Assembly (NCBI RefSeq): GCF_017303275.1
Contig: NZ_JAFKOJ010000003.1
Coordinates: forward strand, 186,001 to 250,000
DNA from: Bacillus sp. NTK034
Lineage (GTDB): Bacteria; Bacillota; Bacilli; Bacillales; Cytobacillaceae
Reading direction: 5' to 3'
Length of the DNA: 64,000 bases
Under the pieces are notes generated by a model. That model was not told the DNA's origin, did no database searches, and was given only the letters and a program-made list of their open reading frames with translations. Positions 7,918 to 16,552 of this stretch are shown here, one piece after another (position 1 is the first letter of the stretch; every line of letters starts with the position of its first letter). The position numbers and the translations under genes are program-made.

Positions 7918-9138
7918 ATGGGACCATTACAAGGAATGAAAGTCCTTGATGCATCGCAAATTATGGCTGGCCCGTACTGTACAATGGTCCTTGCTGATCT
8001 CGGTGCGGAAGTTATGAAAGTGGAGAAAGTGAACGGCGGAGACGATTCCCGCCAAATGGGGCCATATGTAAATGGGGAATCCACTTGCTTTTTTCAAATT
8101 AACCGAAATAAAAAAAGCATAGCATTGAATCTTAAAGCCAAAGAAGGAAAAGAAATATTCTATAAGTTGGCTAAGGAAGCAGATGTTGTGGTCGAAAATT
8201 ACCGTCCTGGTGTAACAAAATCACTTGGCATAGATTATGAAAGCCTAAAGAACATTAATCCTGGTTTAGTGTATTGTTCCATTTCAGGGTATGGGCAGAC
8301 CGGCCCATATTCCCATAAAGGCGGGTTTGATCTGGTAGCCCAGGGGATGACAGGCCTTATGAGCATGACCGGTGAAAAAGGAATGCGGCCGATGAAATCG
8401 GGCATCGCTGTTTATGATATTGGGGCAGGCATAACTGCAGCCTATTCGATATTGGCCGCCTATATCCATAAGATGAAGACAGGGGAAGGACAGCATGTGG
8501 ATATAGCTCTGGCGGAAATCGGGCTTCCATGGTTTACGTGGGAGGCAGGAGCATATTTTGCAGAAGGAACGATACCGGAGGCAACCGGCTGGCGGCATCG
8601 TGTGTCTGCTCCTTACCAGGCAGTTAAGACCAAATCAGGTTATATGATGCTTGGGTGTGCCAATCAAAGGACTTGGGAAAGGTTTTGCGTGGACGTTGCC
8701 GGAAAGCCTGAATGGCTGACAGATCCGCGCTATAAAACCAATTTATTGAGAAACAAACATGTGAGTGAATTGGAAGAAGATATAGAGGAAGTTTTAATGC
8801 ATCAAGATACAAGGCATTGGATTGATCTCTGTGAAATAGCAGGAGTGCCTGCGGGACCAATCAACAACTTTGCTGAGGCGGTTCAGGATCCGCATTATGA
8901 AGCCAGAGGCATGATTCAGGAAGTAGTGCATCCATTAATCGGGAAAATGAAGATGATTGGCATCCCCTCAAAATTTTCAGAAACACCTGGTGAGGTGAAA
9001 ACTCCTTCTCCGCTCTTCGGACAGGATACGATTGAAGTGTTGAATGGTCTGGGCTATGACGAAGAGTCCATAAGAAATTTAACAAAAGCCGGGGCTGTGA
9101 AGACCCTGGATGAAAAGCCCATCCTGAATAAAAAATAG
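7918..9138 (+). CDS. CaiB/BaiF family CoA-transferase
   Basis: 406 residues, the usual size for class III CoA-transferases. The N-terminus 'MGPLQGMKVLDASQIMAGP' and 'LADLGAEVMKVEK' are typical, as are 'NRNKKSIALNLK' and 'VVVENYRPGV'. The conserved aspartate that becomes acylated lies in 'GQHVDIALAE' (about residue 190). These enzymes move CoA from a donor such as succinyl-CoA or acetyl-CoA to a carboxylic acid. With the crotonase gene 19 bases downstream and TctAB beyond, it should activate the acid imported by TctABC. It also resembles carnitine CoA-transferases, but the transporter is of the carboxylate type and not of the betaine type. ATG 7918 has GGGGTG in front of it. Confidence 0.88.
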   Translation: MGPLQGMKVLDASQIMAGPYCTMVLADLGAEVMKVEKVNGGDDSRQMGPYVNGESTCFFQINRNKKSIALNLKAKEGKEIFYKLAKEADVVVENYRPGVTKSLGIDYESLKNINPGLVYCSISGYGQTGPYSHKGGFDLVAQGMTGLMSMTGEKGMRPMKSGIAVYDIGAGITAAYSILAAYIHKMKTGEGQHVDIALAEIGLPWFTWEAGAYFAEGTIPEATGWRHRVSAPYQAVKTKSGYMMLGCANQRTWERFCVDVAGKPEWLTDPRYKTNLLRNKHVSELEEDIEEVLMHQDTRHWIDLCEIAGVPAGPINNFAEAVQDPHYEARGMIQEVVHPLIGKMKMIGIPSKFSETPGEVKTPSPLFGQDTIEVLNGLGYDEESIRNLTKAGAVKTLDEKPILNKK

Positions 9139-9157
9139 CAGAAAGGTCGTTTGTGAT

Positions 9158-9979
9158 ATGTCTAAGAATCTGAAAGCATTCAGCGGGGATAAGACGTACA
9201 GTGAACCGGTTTACCTTCAGGTTGAAGGAGAAATTGCCTTTATATGCTTCAACCGGCCGGATAAAAGGAATGCCCTCAGTTATGAAATCTGGTTAAGGAT
9301 TCCGCAGCTGATTGTGGAATGCGAAAATGATGCCAATGTCAAAGTAATCATTTTTAAAGGGACTGGATCTGCTGCTTTTTCAGCAGGCGCAGATATCAGT
9401 GAATTTAAGACGTTAAGGTATACCGCAGAAGGCGCTGAGAAGTATAACAAGGCTACTATGATTGCAGAAAAATCAATCATGGATGCATCTAAGCCGACGA
9501 TTGCCATGATACAGGGTTTTTGTGTTGGGGGCGGATGTGAAATTGCGGTTGCCTGTGACTTTAGATTCTCTGATGAACAGGGCAAGTTCGGCATTACTCC
9601 AGCAAAACTTGGCCTAGTATACAATACACCGGGAACCAAAAATGTTGTAGATCTTGTCGGCCCGGCGAAAGCCAAAGATATTCTTTACACGGGAAGGCTT
9701 CTGGATGCCGGGGAAGCGTATCGGATTGGCCTTATCGACCGGATCTATCCTGCAGAAGCCATTAAAGAGGAAACGGTCAGATATGCAGAGTTAATTTGCA
9801 GAAATGCTCAGCTGTCAGTCAGGGGTTCAAAAAAAATCATTCATGAAGTGCTTGCCGGATCTGCTGAAGATTCACCTGAAACAGCCGAGCTTGTCATTGA
9901 TTCGTTTCTTTCTGAGGATTATCGGGAAGGGGTGCGCTCATTTTTAGAAAAACGGAAGCCTGACTTTAAATATTCTTAA
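9158..9979 (+). CDS. Crotonase-family enzyme, decarboxylase-like active site
   Basis: 273 residues of the enoyl-CoA hydratase/isomerase fold: 'AFSAGADISEFK' (about 72) and 'IQGFCVGGGCEIAVACDFRF' (about 120) supply the oxyanion hole. In true hydratases a catalytic glutamate follows FGQP; here the stretch is 'FGITPAKLGLVYNTPG', with no glutamate. The TP-x2-LG-x2-YN pattern matches my memory of E. coli methylmalonyl-CoA decarboxylase (ScpB/YgfG) in this loop. The second hydratase glutamate is also replaced, in 'AKAKDILYTG'. A decarboxylation of a malonyl-CoA-type thioester is therefore more likely than hydration. It follows the CoA-transferase closely and precedes TctB. Substrate specificity is inference. 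Confidence 0.8.
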   Translation: MSKNLKAFSGDKTYSEPVYLQVEGEIAFICFNRPDKRNALSYEIWLRIPQLIVECENDANVKVIIFKGTGSAAFSAGADISEFKTLRYTAEGAEKYNKATMIAEKSIMDASKPTIAMIQGFCVGGGCEIAVACDFRFSDEQGKFGITPAKLGLVYNTPGTKNVVDLVGPAKAKDILYTGRLLDAGEAYRIGLIDRIYPAEAIKEETVRYAELICRNAQLSVRGSKKIIHEVLAGSAEDSPETAELVIDSFLSEDYREGVRSFLEKRKPDFKYS

Positions 9980-10066
9980 GCGGATAAGAAATGAAGTGTG
10001 ATTAACATCTCTGGGGGGCTCACTGCCTCCTCTAATTAACTTAGTGAATTTTGGGGGGGATAAGAA

Positions 10067-10573
10067 ATGCAGCTGGAACGAAATCTTTCGATAATCATGA
10101 TCGTCTTTTCGTCTTTCTTTCTGGTCATGTCACTCCAGGTGGAAAATAGGACAGGGAATTTCATTTCAGCAGGAACATGGCCGGCGGCTTTAATGATCCT
10201 GATGCTAATTCTATCGGTTATCCTGCTGATGAGGGCTCTAAAGGTGAAGAATGTTCAAAATATAAAGGGAAATGACAGTGATTCAGAAGATACAGAAAAC
10301 GAAGAACAGCTTGTTCATCCGAAAAAGTTTTTCCTCCTGTTTGCCGTTCTTGCAATCTATACCTTTATTCTTGGTTATGTTGGTTTTATTGCCGCGACGA
10401 TTCTGGGAATTTTTGTGATGGCGCTTTTGTTTGGAATGAAAAGCTATATTCGTGCTTTGCTGACAGGCATTCTGGCAACTGCCGGATCCATCGTGCTGTT
10501 TCCCATTTTATTGAATTTGCCTTTCCCACGGGGAACCGGGATTTTTTATTCACTTAGCTTGCTGTTTTATTAA
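10067..10573 (+). CDS. tctB: TctB-type small membrane subunit of carboxylate transporter
   Basis: 168 residues with four hydrophobic segments (about 8-22, 36-55, 83-103 and 110-160 as a pair) and a charged acidic loop between the second and third. Size, topology and position directly before TctA identify it as TctB, which is weakly conserved in sequence. The RBS is a G-rich run (GGGGGGATAAG) before ATG 10067. With TctA it forms the membrane part of a tripartite tricarboxylate transporter driven by an ion gradient and fed by the TctC lipoprotein. Confidence 0.82.
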   Translation: MQLERNLSIIMIVFSSFFLVMSLQVENRTGNFISAGTWPAALMILMLILSVILLMRALKVKNVQNIKGNDSDSEDTENEEQLVHPKKFFLLFAVLAIYTFILGYVGFIAATILGIFVMALLFGMKSYIRALLTGILATAGSIVLFPILLNLPFPRGTGIFYSLSLLFY

Positions 10574-10603
10574 TAGCTAATTCTAAAGAAAGAGGTGAAC
10601 GGA

Positions 10604-12115
10604 ATGATAGAAGGACTTATAGGCGGTTTTGGCAATCTTTTTCAGCCTTTTCATTTTTTCATTCTTATGGTCGGCGTCCTGCTTGGGTTTATAGGCGGAG
10701 GAATCCCTGGTATAAGCGGAACCATGCTGGTCATTATTCTTCTTCCTGTCAGTTATGCAATGGATCCGGCTGCAGCCTTTTTGCTGCTGACCTCCATTTA
10801 TGCCACATCTGTTTTTTCAGGGTCCATAAGCGCGATTCTGTTTAGAACCCCAGGCACTCCGGAAGCGGTAGCAACCGTTTTCGACGGTTATCCCATGGCA
10901 AAAAAGGGTGAAGGGGGAAAAGCCCTTGGCATTTCCATCTTCAGTTCCGCAACAGGGGGTGTGTTTGGAACTCTGGTTTTAATCTTTCTGACGCCTCTGC
11001 TCGCCTCTTTTGCTCTAAGATTTTCGTCCCCGGAGTATTTTGCATTGGCACTAATGGGTCTGACGGTAGTAGCTTCCTTAAGTGCAGGCAATCTGGTTAA
11101 AGGATTTATTGGTGTCTCTTTCGGTTTGTTTATTGCGACTATTGGCATTGATACAATGACAGGTGTGCCAAGATTTACATTTGGATCAGGCCAGTTAATG
11201 TCGGGTATTGACTTCATCCCTGTTCTGATTGGATTATTCGCCATTTCAGAAGTGCTGAGAAGAGTCCAGCAAGTCCACAAGGTGAATACCAAACAAAAAG
11301 TGAGCTCTGAACTTCCAAACTGGAATGTTATGAAACGTATTTCCGGCGTCATTGGACGTTCGTCCTTATTAGGTGTGTTTATTGGAATCCTTCCCGGCAT
11401 AGGTGCAACAACTGCAGCCATGCTCAGCTACAGTGAAGCTGCCAGGTGGTCAAAAAGATCAAAAGAATTTGGAACTGGAATTCCGGAAGGGGTAGCTGCT
11501 CCAGAGTCTGCTAACAATGCGGCAGCAATGGGGGCCATGGTTCCTTTGCTTTCCCTGGGAATTCCGGGCAGCGCGACAACCGCTATTTTGCTCGGTGCCT
11601 TTATTCTGCATGGAATCCAGCCGGGTCCCTTAATGTTTTCAACTCAGGGTTCGCTCATTTATACCATCCTGATGGGGCTTCTTGTTGCCAACTTGCTGAT
11701 TTTAGTCATTGCCAAGCCGTTTATTTCGGTATTCTCTAAAATTTTGCAAGTGCCATACACGATCATTGGACCACTCATCGTTCTCTTTTGTATTGTTGGC
11801 ACATTCGCAGTAAGGAATTCGATTTTTGATGTGGCTATGATGCTGGTATTTGGAATTATCGGCTACTATCTGGAAAACGCCAAATTTCCGCTGGCGCCCA
11901 TCGTGCTTGGCGTTGTGCTTGGTCCCATTGCTGAAGACCAGTTCAGAAGGGCCATGCAGATGTCCAACAATGATATTTCCATCTTCTTCACAAGGCCGAT
12001 TGCCTTAACCTTCATTGTCCTATCGATCATCAGTATATTGTATCCATTCATTAATAAGTGGATGAAGAAGCGTAAAAACAATACAAGCGGTACAGATCAA
12101 ACTGTTGCTTCTTAA
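10604..12115 (+). CDS. tctA: TctA-type large membrane subunit of carboxylate transporter
   Basis: 503 residues, about 12 membrane segments. Family signatures are clear: 'GFIGGGIPGISGTMLVIILL' near residue 25, 'SGSISAILFRTPGTPEAVAT' near 78, 'GILPGIGATTAAMLSY' near 260 and 'PLLSLGIPGSATTAILLGAF' near 315. ATG 10604 is preferred to GTG 10595 because AAAGAGGTG (10588-10596) sits at normal RBS distance. TctA carries the substrate across the membrane together with TctB. It starts 30 bases after tctB and is followed after 18 bases by the carbonic-anhydrase-like gene, so all belong to one operon with the CoA-transferase. Confidence 0.92.
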   Translation: MIEGLIGGFGNLFQPFHFFILMVGVLLGFIGGGIPGISGTMLVIILLPVSYAMDPAAAFLLLTSIYATSVFSGSISAILFRTPGTPEAVATVFDGYPMAKKGEGGKALGISIFSSATGGVFGTLVLIFLTPLLASFALRFSSPEYFALALMGLTVVASLSAGNLVKGFIGVSFGLFIATIGIDTMTGVPRFTFGSGQLMSGIDFIPVLIGLFAISEVLRRVQQVHKVNTKQKVSSELPNWNVMKRISGVIGRSSLLGVFIGILPGIGATTAAMLSYSEAARWSKRSKEFGTGIPEGVAAPESANNAAAMGAMVPLLSLGIPGSATTAILLGAFILHGIQPGPLMFSTQGSLIYTILMGLLVANLLILVIAKPFISVFSKILQVPYTIIGPLIVLFCIVGTFAVRNSIFDVAMMLVFGIIGYYLENAKFPLAPIVLGVVLGPIAEDQFRRAMQMSNNDISIFFTRPIALTFIVLSIISILYPFINKWMKKRKNNTSGTDQTVAS

Positions 12116-12133
12116 GAAGGAGGTGTTCCGGAA

Positions 12134-12676
12134 ATGATCTTTGATTTTGAAGGACTGAAGCCAGACGTTCATGAAACTGTCTATTTGGCGCCTAACACCT
12201 ATATCATCGGAAATGTAAAGCTGGAGGCTGATGTATCCATTTGGTTCAATTCTGTGCTGCGCGGGGACAATGATTCCATTAGTATTGGAAGTGGAACCAA
12301 TGTACAGGAGGGTACGATGATTCATGTGGATGAAGGTTACCCTGTCAGCATTGGGAGGAATGTCACTATCGGCCATAATTGTGTGATTCATGGATGCACC
12401 ATTGAAGATGGTGCCCTGATCGGCATGGGAGCGATTATCCTTAACGGTGCCATCATTAAGAAAGGTGCCGTCATAGCTGCTGGAGCAGTTGTCGGTGAAA
12501 ATAAAGTGATTGAGGAAAACATCCTTGCAGCCGGCGTTCCCGCAAGAGCGTTAAAGCCGGTTAAGGAGGAGCTGCAGGAGCGTATCCTTGCAGGGGCGGA
12601 ATTTTATCAAAAAAACGCTGTGAAGTTTCGCCGGGCTGGTATTGCTTCCGGGGTGATTGATGCAAAAACGAAGTAA
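12134..12676 (+). CDS. Gamma-carbonic-anhydrase-like hexapeptide-repeat protein
   Basis: 180 residues of left-handed beta-helix repeats. The metal-ligand pattern of the gamma-CA/PaaY/CaiE group is present: 'LRGDNDSISIGSGTNVQEG', then 'IHVDEGY', 'IGHNCVIHGC' and the downstream 'GMGAIILNGA'; the histidines in these blocks would bind zinc. Relatives occur as accessory genes in carnitine (CaiE) and phenylacetate (PaaY) operons, where they are thought to act on or protect CoA intermediates. Here it closes the CoA-transferase/crotonase/TctBA unit, 18 bases after tctA, with a good AAGGAGG RBS. A CoA thioesterase-like or carbonic anhydrase role remains open. The 93 bases after it contain an imperfect long-loop hairpin only. 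Confidence 0.85.
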   Translation: MIFDFEGLKPDVHETVYLAPNTYIIGNVKLEADVSIWFNSVLRGDNDSISIGSGTNVQEGTMIHVDEGYPVSIGRNVTIGHNCVIHGCTIEDGALIGMGAIILNGAIIKKGAVIAAGAVVGENKVIEENILAAGVPARALKPVKEELQERILAGAEFYQKNAVKFRRAGIASGVIDAKTK

Positions 12677-12797
12677 TTTTTAAAAGCATGAGCTGAGACA
12701 AAGGATTTCCTTCAGGTGTTATGGAAGTCTTTACTGTCTTCAGCTCTATTTAGTTTAAGGTTATGGTCAGTTGGAAAAGGATAGAAGGAGGATAAAA

Positions 12798-13631
12798 ATG
12801 AGTCAAGACAATTGCAGCAGTGTTATTTCTCTTGATGAAATAAGCTGGAAAAGAAACGGAAAGCAGATACTGAACAGCGTTTCATGGAATGTCAGAAAAG
12901 GAGAACATTGGGCCCTATTAGGCTTGAATGGATCAGGGAAAACAACAATTCTGCAGATGATTACCGGCTATCTTTGGCCTAATGGCGGGCAAGTTTCAGT
13001 ATTAGGAAATCTTTATGGCAAGACGAATATACCAGAGCTTAGAAAATCCATCGGGTGGGTAAGCACGTCACTGGACGAAAAATTTCAATTCCGTCCATCA
13101 GAAACTGCCCTTGAAATTGTTTTGAGCGGAAGATTTGCCTCGATAGGTCTGTATCAGGAGATAACACAGCGGGACCTGGATAAAGCAAAGGACTTAATGC
13201 ATCAGTTCAATATTAGCCATGTACAGGATCAAACTCTCACATCGCTCTCACAGGGTGAAAAGCGAAAAGCGATGATTGCAAGAGCCTTAATGGCTTCACC
13301 AAAGCTGCTTATTCTCGATGAACCATGCAATGGGCTTGATATCTATTCGCAGGAAGAATTGCTTCGGTCGATTGAAAAAATGGCTGCTCAGCTTGATGGT
13401 CCCACGATCATTTATGTTACCCATCATATTGAGGAAATTGTACCTTCCATAACCCATGCCATGCTGCTGAAGGGAGGAAACGTCATTTCACAAGGCAAAA
13501 AAAGAGAAACATTGACGGATTCGCTTCTCGAAGAAACATTCCGTGTACCAATAACAGTAGAGTGGGAAAATGGGCGTCCGTGGGTACGGGTAAAAGCCGC
13601 ATCTCAGTTTACCGGAGCTGGATACCGATGA
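12798..13631 (+). CDS. ABC transporter ATP-binding protein, YlmA/ModF-like
   Basis: 277 residues from ATG 12798, placed 7 bases after AGAAGGAGG; a longer frame from 12771 would start inside the leader. The ATPase motifs are complete: Walker A 'GLNGSGKTT', signature 'LSQGEKRKAMIARALM', Walker B 'LLILDEPCNGLD' and switch histidine in 'VTHHIEE'. The start 'ISLDEISWKRNGKQIL' resembles B. subtilis YlmA. No permease gene is adjacent, as is usual for YlmA, so the partner or function is unknown. It stands apart from the carboxylate operon upstream, with its own leader. Confidence 0.8.
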   Translation: MSQDNCSSVISLDEISWKRNGKQILNSVSWNVRKGEHWALLGLNGSGKTTILQMITGYLWPNGGQVSVLGNLYGKTNIPELRKSIGWVSTSLDEKFQFRPSETALEIVLSGRFASIGLYQEITQRDLDKAKDLMHQFNISHVQDQTLTSLSQGEKRKAMIARALMASPKLLILDEPCNGLDIYSQEELLRSIEKMAAQLDGPTIIYVTHHIEEIVPSITHAMLLKGGNVISQGKKRETLTDSLLEETFRVPITVEWENGRPWVRVKAASQFTGAGYR

Positions 13632-13728
13632 AAACTAGTTGCCTCTCAAAATGGCAAACGGTTGATTTTTAGCAAATTGTCCTTCATTATATGAAGATAT
13701 CTTATACATGAAAAATGGAGGAATGGAA

Positions 13729-14715
13729 TTGGTTCGTTTCGGTATAGTAGGCACTAATTGGATTACAGAAAGATTTTTAAAAGCGGCACTTCAGGCTGAA
13801 GATTTTCAGCTGACAGCTGTTTATTCACGAACAGAAGAAAAAGCAAAAGAATTTGCAGGCAAATATGGTGTGGAGAGGACTTTTACTGATTTAAAGTCGA
13901 TGGCCTCAAGCGGGGAAATCGACGCAGTCTATATTGCCAGTCCGAATTCTCTGCATGCCGAGCAGTCCATCCTATTTATGAAAAATAATATTCATGTTTT
14001 ATGTGAAAAGCCGATTGCTTCAAATACAAAGGAACTTGCATCTATGATAGCTGCGGCCAGGGAAAACAATGTTCTTTTAATGGAAGCCCTTAAGTCTTCC
14101 TTTATGCCTAATTTTTTGGCTGTAAAAGAAAACCTTCATAAAATCGGACAGGTGCGCAGATATTTTGCAAGCTATTGCCAATATTCTTCCCGTTACGATG
14201 CATACAGGCAGGGAACCGTGCTGAATGCATTTAATCCTGATTTTTCAAATGGTTCACTAATGGATATAGGGATTTACTGTGTTTATCCCCTTGTGGCTTT
14301 ATTCGGTAAACCTGAGGAAATAAAAGCAGCAGGCTATATGCTGGAATCCGGAGTCGATGGGGAAGGAAGCATGGTCCTAAAATACCCTGGCATGGATGCG
14401 GTCATCATGTACAGTAAAATAACCGATTCCAGTCTGCCTGCAGAAATTCAAGGGGAAGAGGGAAATATCATTATAGATAGAATAAGTGCACCTGAAAAAG
14501 TTGAATTGCATTATCGGAACGGGGAGAGGGAGGACCTCACTCAGGACCAATTAAGTGATTCCATGTATTACGAAGCCAAAGAATTCATCCGTTTGGTTCA
14601 GGCTGGAAAGACTGAATCTGATATCAACTCCCACGCTAACTCGATGATAACAATGGAGATCATTGAAGAAGCCCGAAGGCAAATTGGTGTAGTCTATCCG
14701 GCAGATCGGAAATAA
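13729..14715 (+). CDS. Gfo/Idh/MocA family NAD(P)-dependent oxidoreductase
   Basis: About 328 residues. A Rossmann nucleotide-binding domain opens with 'VRFGIVGTNWITERF'; 'CEKPIASNTKEL' near residue 95 carries the conserved EKP lysine. The C-terminal beta-sheet domain has 'MDIGIYCVYPLVALFG' near 180. The start is set at TTG 13729, because GGAGG at 13717-13721 lies 7 bases upstream; ATG 13708 and ATG 13723 are poorly placed. Such enzymes oxidise or reduce sugar-like substrates; the substrate is not evident. It stands alone and ends at a terminator hairpin. Confidence 0.85.
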   Translation: MVRFGIVGTNWITERFLKAALQAEDFQLTAVYSRTEEKAKEFAGKYGVERTFTDLKSMASSGEIDAVYIASPNSLHAEQSILFMKNNIHVLCEKPIASNTKELASMIAAARENNVLLMEALKSSFMPNFLAVKENLHKIGQVRRYFASYCQYSSRYDAYRQGTVLNAFNPDFSNGSLMDIGIYCVYPLVALFGKPEEIKAAGYMLESGVDGEGSMVLKYPGMDAVIMYSKITDSSLPAEIQGEEGNIIIDRISAPEKVELHYRNGEREDLTQDQLSDSMYYEAKEFIRLVQAGKTESDINSHANSMITMEIIEEARRQIGVVYPADRK

Positions 14716-14721
14716 AACGAA

Positions 14722-14750
14722 GGATCGGACATTTTATGTTCGGTCCTTTT
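14722..14750 (+). terminator. Intrinsic terminator after the Gfo/Idh gene
   Basis: GGATCGGACA (14722-14731) pairs with TGTTCGGTCC (14737-14746), using two G-U pairs, and is followed by TTTTTGG. The remaining 225 bases to the carboxypeptidase hold AT-rich DNA with a possible -35 TTGTCA at 14878 but no convincing -10. Confidence 0.7.
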
Positions 14751-14975
14751 TGGTTCTTTTTACACCCGAAAAAGGGAATTTATGTAACAAGGTTTTTCAT
14801 CTGGTAATTTTGGATTAATTTTACACAATAAATTGTTAGTAAACTCCTTTCTTTATACTTATTTCGGTTTGCGAAATTTGTCAAAAGAATAGGCATCATA
14901 CTCTATTATCACTCTTCAATTAGTTCACTAGAATTAATAGTGAAAGATAACTATTAATTTGGGGGTAAGAATTTT

Positions 14976-16040
14976 ATGACGTTGAAGAAAAAAGTTCTTT
15001 CTGTATCACTATCAGGTTTAATGGCTTTTGGTGCAGTTACAGCAGTGGGGATGCCTGCTGGTGCCGTTGGAAATGGGCCGGGCACAGGAAATGGATCCAT
15101 TCAGACTTCCATTCTGCATACATATGATAGTTTAACAGAATATTTGAAGACACAGGATGCCAAGCAGGAGGCCATGCAGCTTGAAGTAATCGGCCAGACA
15201 GTAAAGGGCCGTGATATTTACATGGCAAAATACATATCCAATCCTGAAAATCCGACGATTCTTTTCCTGACTCAGCAGCACGGGAATGAGCAGCTGACAA
15301 CTGAAGGAGCGTTGGAGTTTATTAAGCACCTGGGCACCGGCAAGACAAGCGGGGTCCTTAAAGATGTCAATATTCTTGTGATACCTATGCTGAACGCGGA
15401 TGGAGCAATGGGAGATGTGAACTTCTCACTTGACGATTATCTTGCTGATGGCGATCGCCATTTAACCCGCTATAATGCCAATCGTGTGGATTTGAATCGG
15501 GAACATGATAAAAATACAAGCGAAATGGAGCCGGAGGCACGTGCTCTCCATGAAAACGTGTTCCAACAATACAAAATCGATTACATGATTGATCTTCATC
15601 ATCAGGGTACCTTAAGTGAAACAGAAGGAAAGCTCGTATCGGGATCCATTCTTTATCCAACGAACGGCAATGTAAAGCCAGAGGTTCTTGAAAAGTCCAA
15701 AAAGCTTGGTTCAGTTGTGTTTAATGCACTTCACCATACAGGCTGGGGCCATATTGGAAAATATGTCGGCGGAACAGGTGAAAACATTGGCCGAAACGGC
15801 GCTGCTGTCCGTTACGACATTTCTACCCTTCTTTTTGAAATGCGCGGAATGTCTGACCACAACTATGAGCCTTATGCCCTTGGACAAAAGAGCAACGGTT
15901 ATCTCATCAAGCAGACAATCACGACACTCGATGCGACAGTAAAAGCGATAGCAGATGGTTCAATCAATACTGCTGACACAAGCTTCTGGGATACTTTGCC
16001 TGAACAGACAACAAGACAAAACGAAGAAGCTGATGAGTAA
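14976..16040 (+). CDS. Secreted M14 zinc carboxypeptidase
   Basis: 354 residues. A Sec signal peptide (lysine-rich start, hydrophobic run, likely cleavage after 'MPAGA') sends it outside the cell. The zinc ligands are His102 and Glu105 in 'QHGNEQ' and the later histidine in 'MIDLHHQG' (about 207). 'NANRVDLNREHD' is the substrate-binding arginine block and 'LLFEMRG' (about 288) supplies the catalytic glutamate. The protein therefore looks active. M14 enzymes of this type cut amino acids from peptide ends or from cell-wall peptides. It is monocistronic, with GGGGGT as RBS and a terminator hairpin behind it. Confidence 0.88.
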   Translation: MTLKKKVLSVSLSGLMAFGAVTAVGMPAGAVGNGPGTGNGSIQTSILHTYDSLTEYLKTQDAKQEAMQLEVIGQTVKGRDIYMAKYISNPENPTILFLTQQHGNEQLTTEGALEFIKHLGTGKTSGVLKDVNILVIPMLNADGAMGDVNFSLDDYLADGDRHLTRYNANRVDLNREHDKNTSEMEPEARALHENVFQQYKIDYMIDLHHQGTLSETEGKLVSGSILYPTNGNVKPEVLEKSKKLGSVVFNALHHTGWGHIGKYVGGTGENIGRNGAAVRYDISTLLFEMRGMSDHNYEPYALGQKSNGYLIKQTITTLDATVKAIADGSINTADTSFWDTLPEQTTRQNEEADE

Positions 16041-16049
16041 AAGTGATGC

Positions 16050-16078
16050 ATCCTCGGCGATTGCCGGGGGTGTTTTTT
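16050..16078 (+). terminator. Intrinsic terminator after the carboxypeptidase
   Basis: A 10-base stem, CATCCTCGGC against GCCGGGGGTG, with loop GATT, followed by TTTTTT. It begins 8 bases after the stop codon. Confidence 0.8.
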
Positions 16079-16138
16079 ATGCTGAAAAGCCTACGTGTCA
16101 AAGAGATGGATGTCATATCTCTGGACAATCCAGCAACA

Positions 16139-16251
16139 AGCAGCTTCAATCTAAGGTATCTTTATCAAATCTTAAAAATGCTGCTTCAATCCCCAGGATA
16201 GACACCACATCTTCAGCAAAAGGAAAAAGAAGCTGCATCAATCCCCGGATA
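16139..16251. repeat. Three degenerate copies of a 20-base motif
   Basis: The gap 16079-16452 has no credible gene. It holds related segments near 16140-16158 (GCAGCTTCAATCTAAGGTA), 16180-16200 (GCTGCTTCAATCCCCAGGAT) and 16232-16251 (GCTGCATCAATCCCCGGATA), spaced about 40 and 52 bases. They may be remains of a repeat or of a decayed coding region. No function is assigned. Confidence 0.3.
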
Positions 16252-16452
16252 AAACCACAGCACTAACAAAAACCAAAAGATCCAGCAAAATCGCCAATTA
16301 CAAAATGAATATTCTCAAAGACCAATAGAGTAATTCAACGTGAATAGTTATATAAAAGACCTGGTACTTTACCAAAAAAACGAGTAAGGTAACAGTTTTC
16401 AGTGAAGAAAAGCCCATTTATCAGATTTTTATAATTTTATTTAAATAAGTTG

Positions 16453-16481
16453 TTGACAATTCCTATGGGTATGGTAGGATT
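16453..16481 (+). promoter_or_regulatory. Promoter of the sulfate assimilation operon
   Basis: TTGACA at 16453-16458 is a consensus -35. TAGGAT at 16475-16480 is the best -10, with 16 bases between. The spacer carries TCCTA (16461-16465) facing TAGGA (16475-16479), an inverted repeat across the -10 that could be a repressor site; the sulfur regulator CymR is a candidate by context only. The leader to the first gene is about 65 bases, too short for a SAM riboswitch. Confidence 0.55.
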
Positions 16482-16552
16482 AATCTCAACATCACAAAAA
16501 ATAAACTAAAAAACTTATACGTTCAAAGACTAAAAAAAGGAGGCGAGCCTCA

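Noticed and set aside
7918-12676. Carnitine (cai) operon
   Set aside because: CaiB- and CaiE-like genes are present, but the carrier is TctABC, the crotonase lacks hydratase glutamates and no acyl-CoA dehydrogenase or betaine carrier is found.
12687-12750. Terminator after the carbonic-anhydrase-like gene
   Set aside because: GAGCTGAGACA and TGTCTTCAGCTC can pair, but the loop is about 40 bases and no T-run follows, so support is weak.
15955-16266. 103-residue open frame after the carboxypeptidase
   Set aside because: It overlaps the carboxypeptidase end and its terminator in another frame and has no RBS.
16482-16552. SAM riboswitch before the cys operon
   Set aside because: The leader is only about 65 bases and lacks the conserved helices; regulation is more likely at the promoter.
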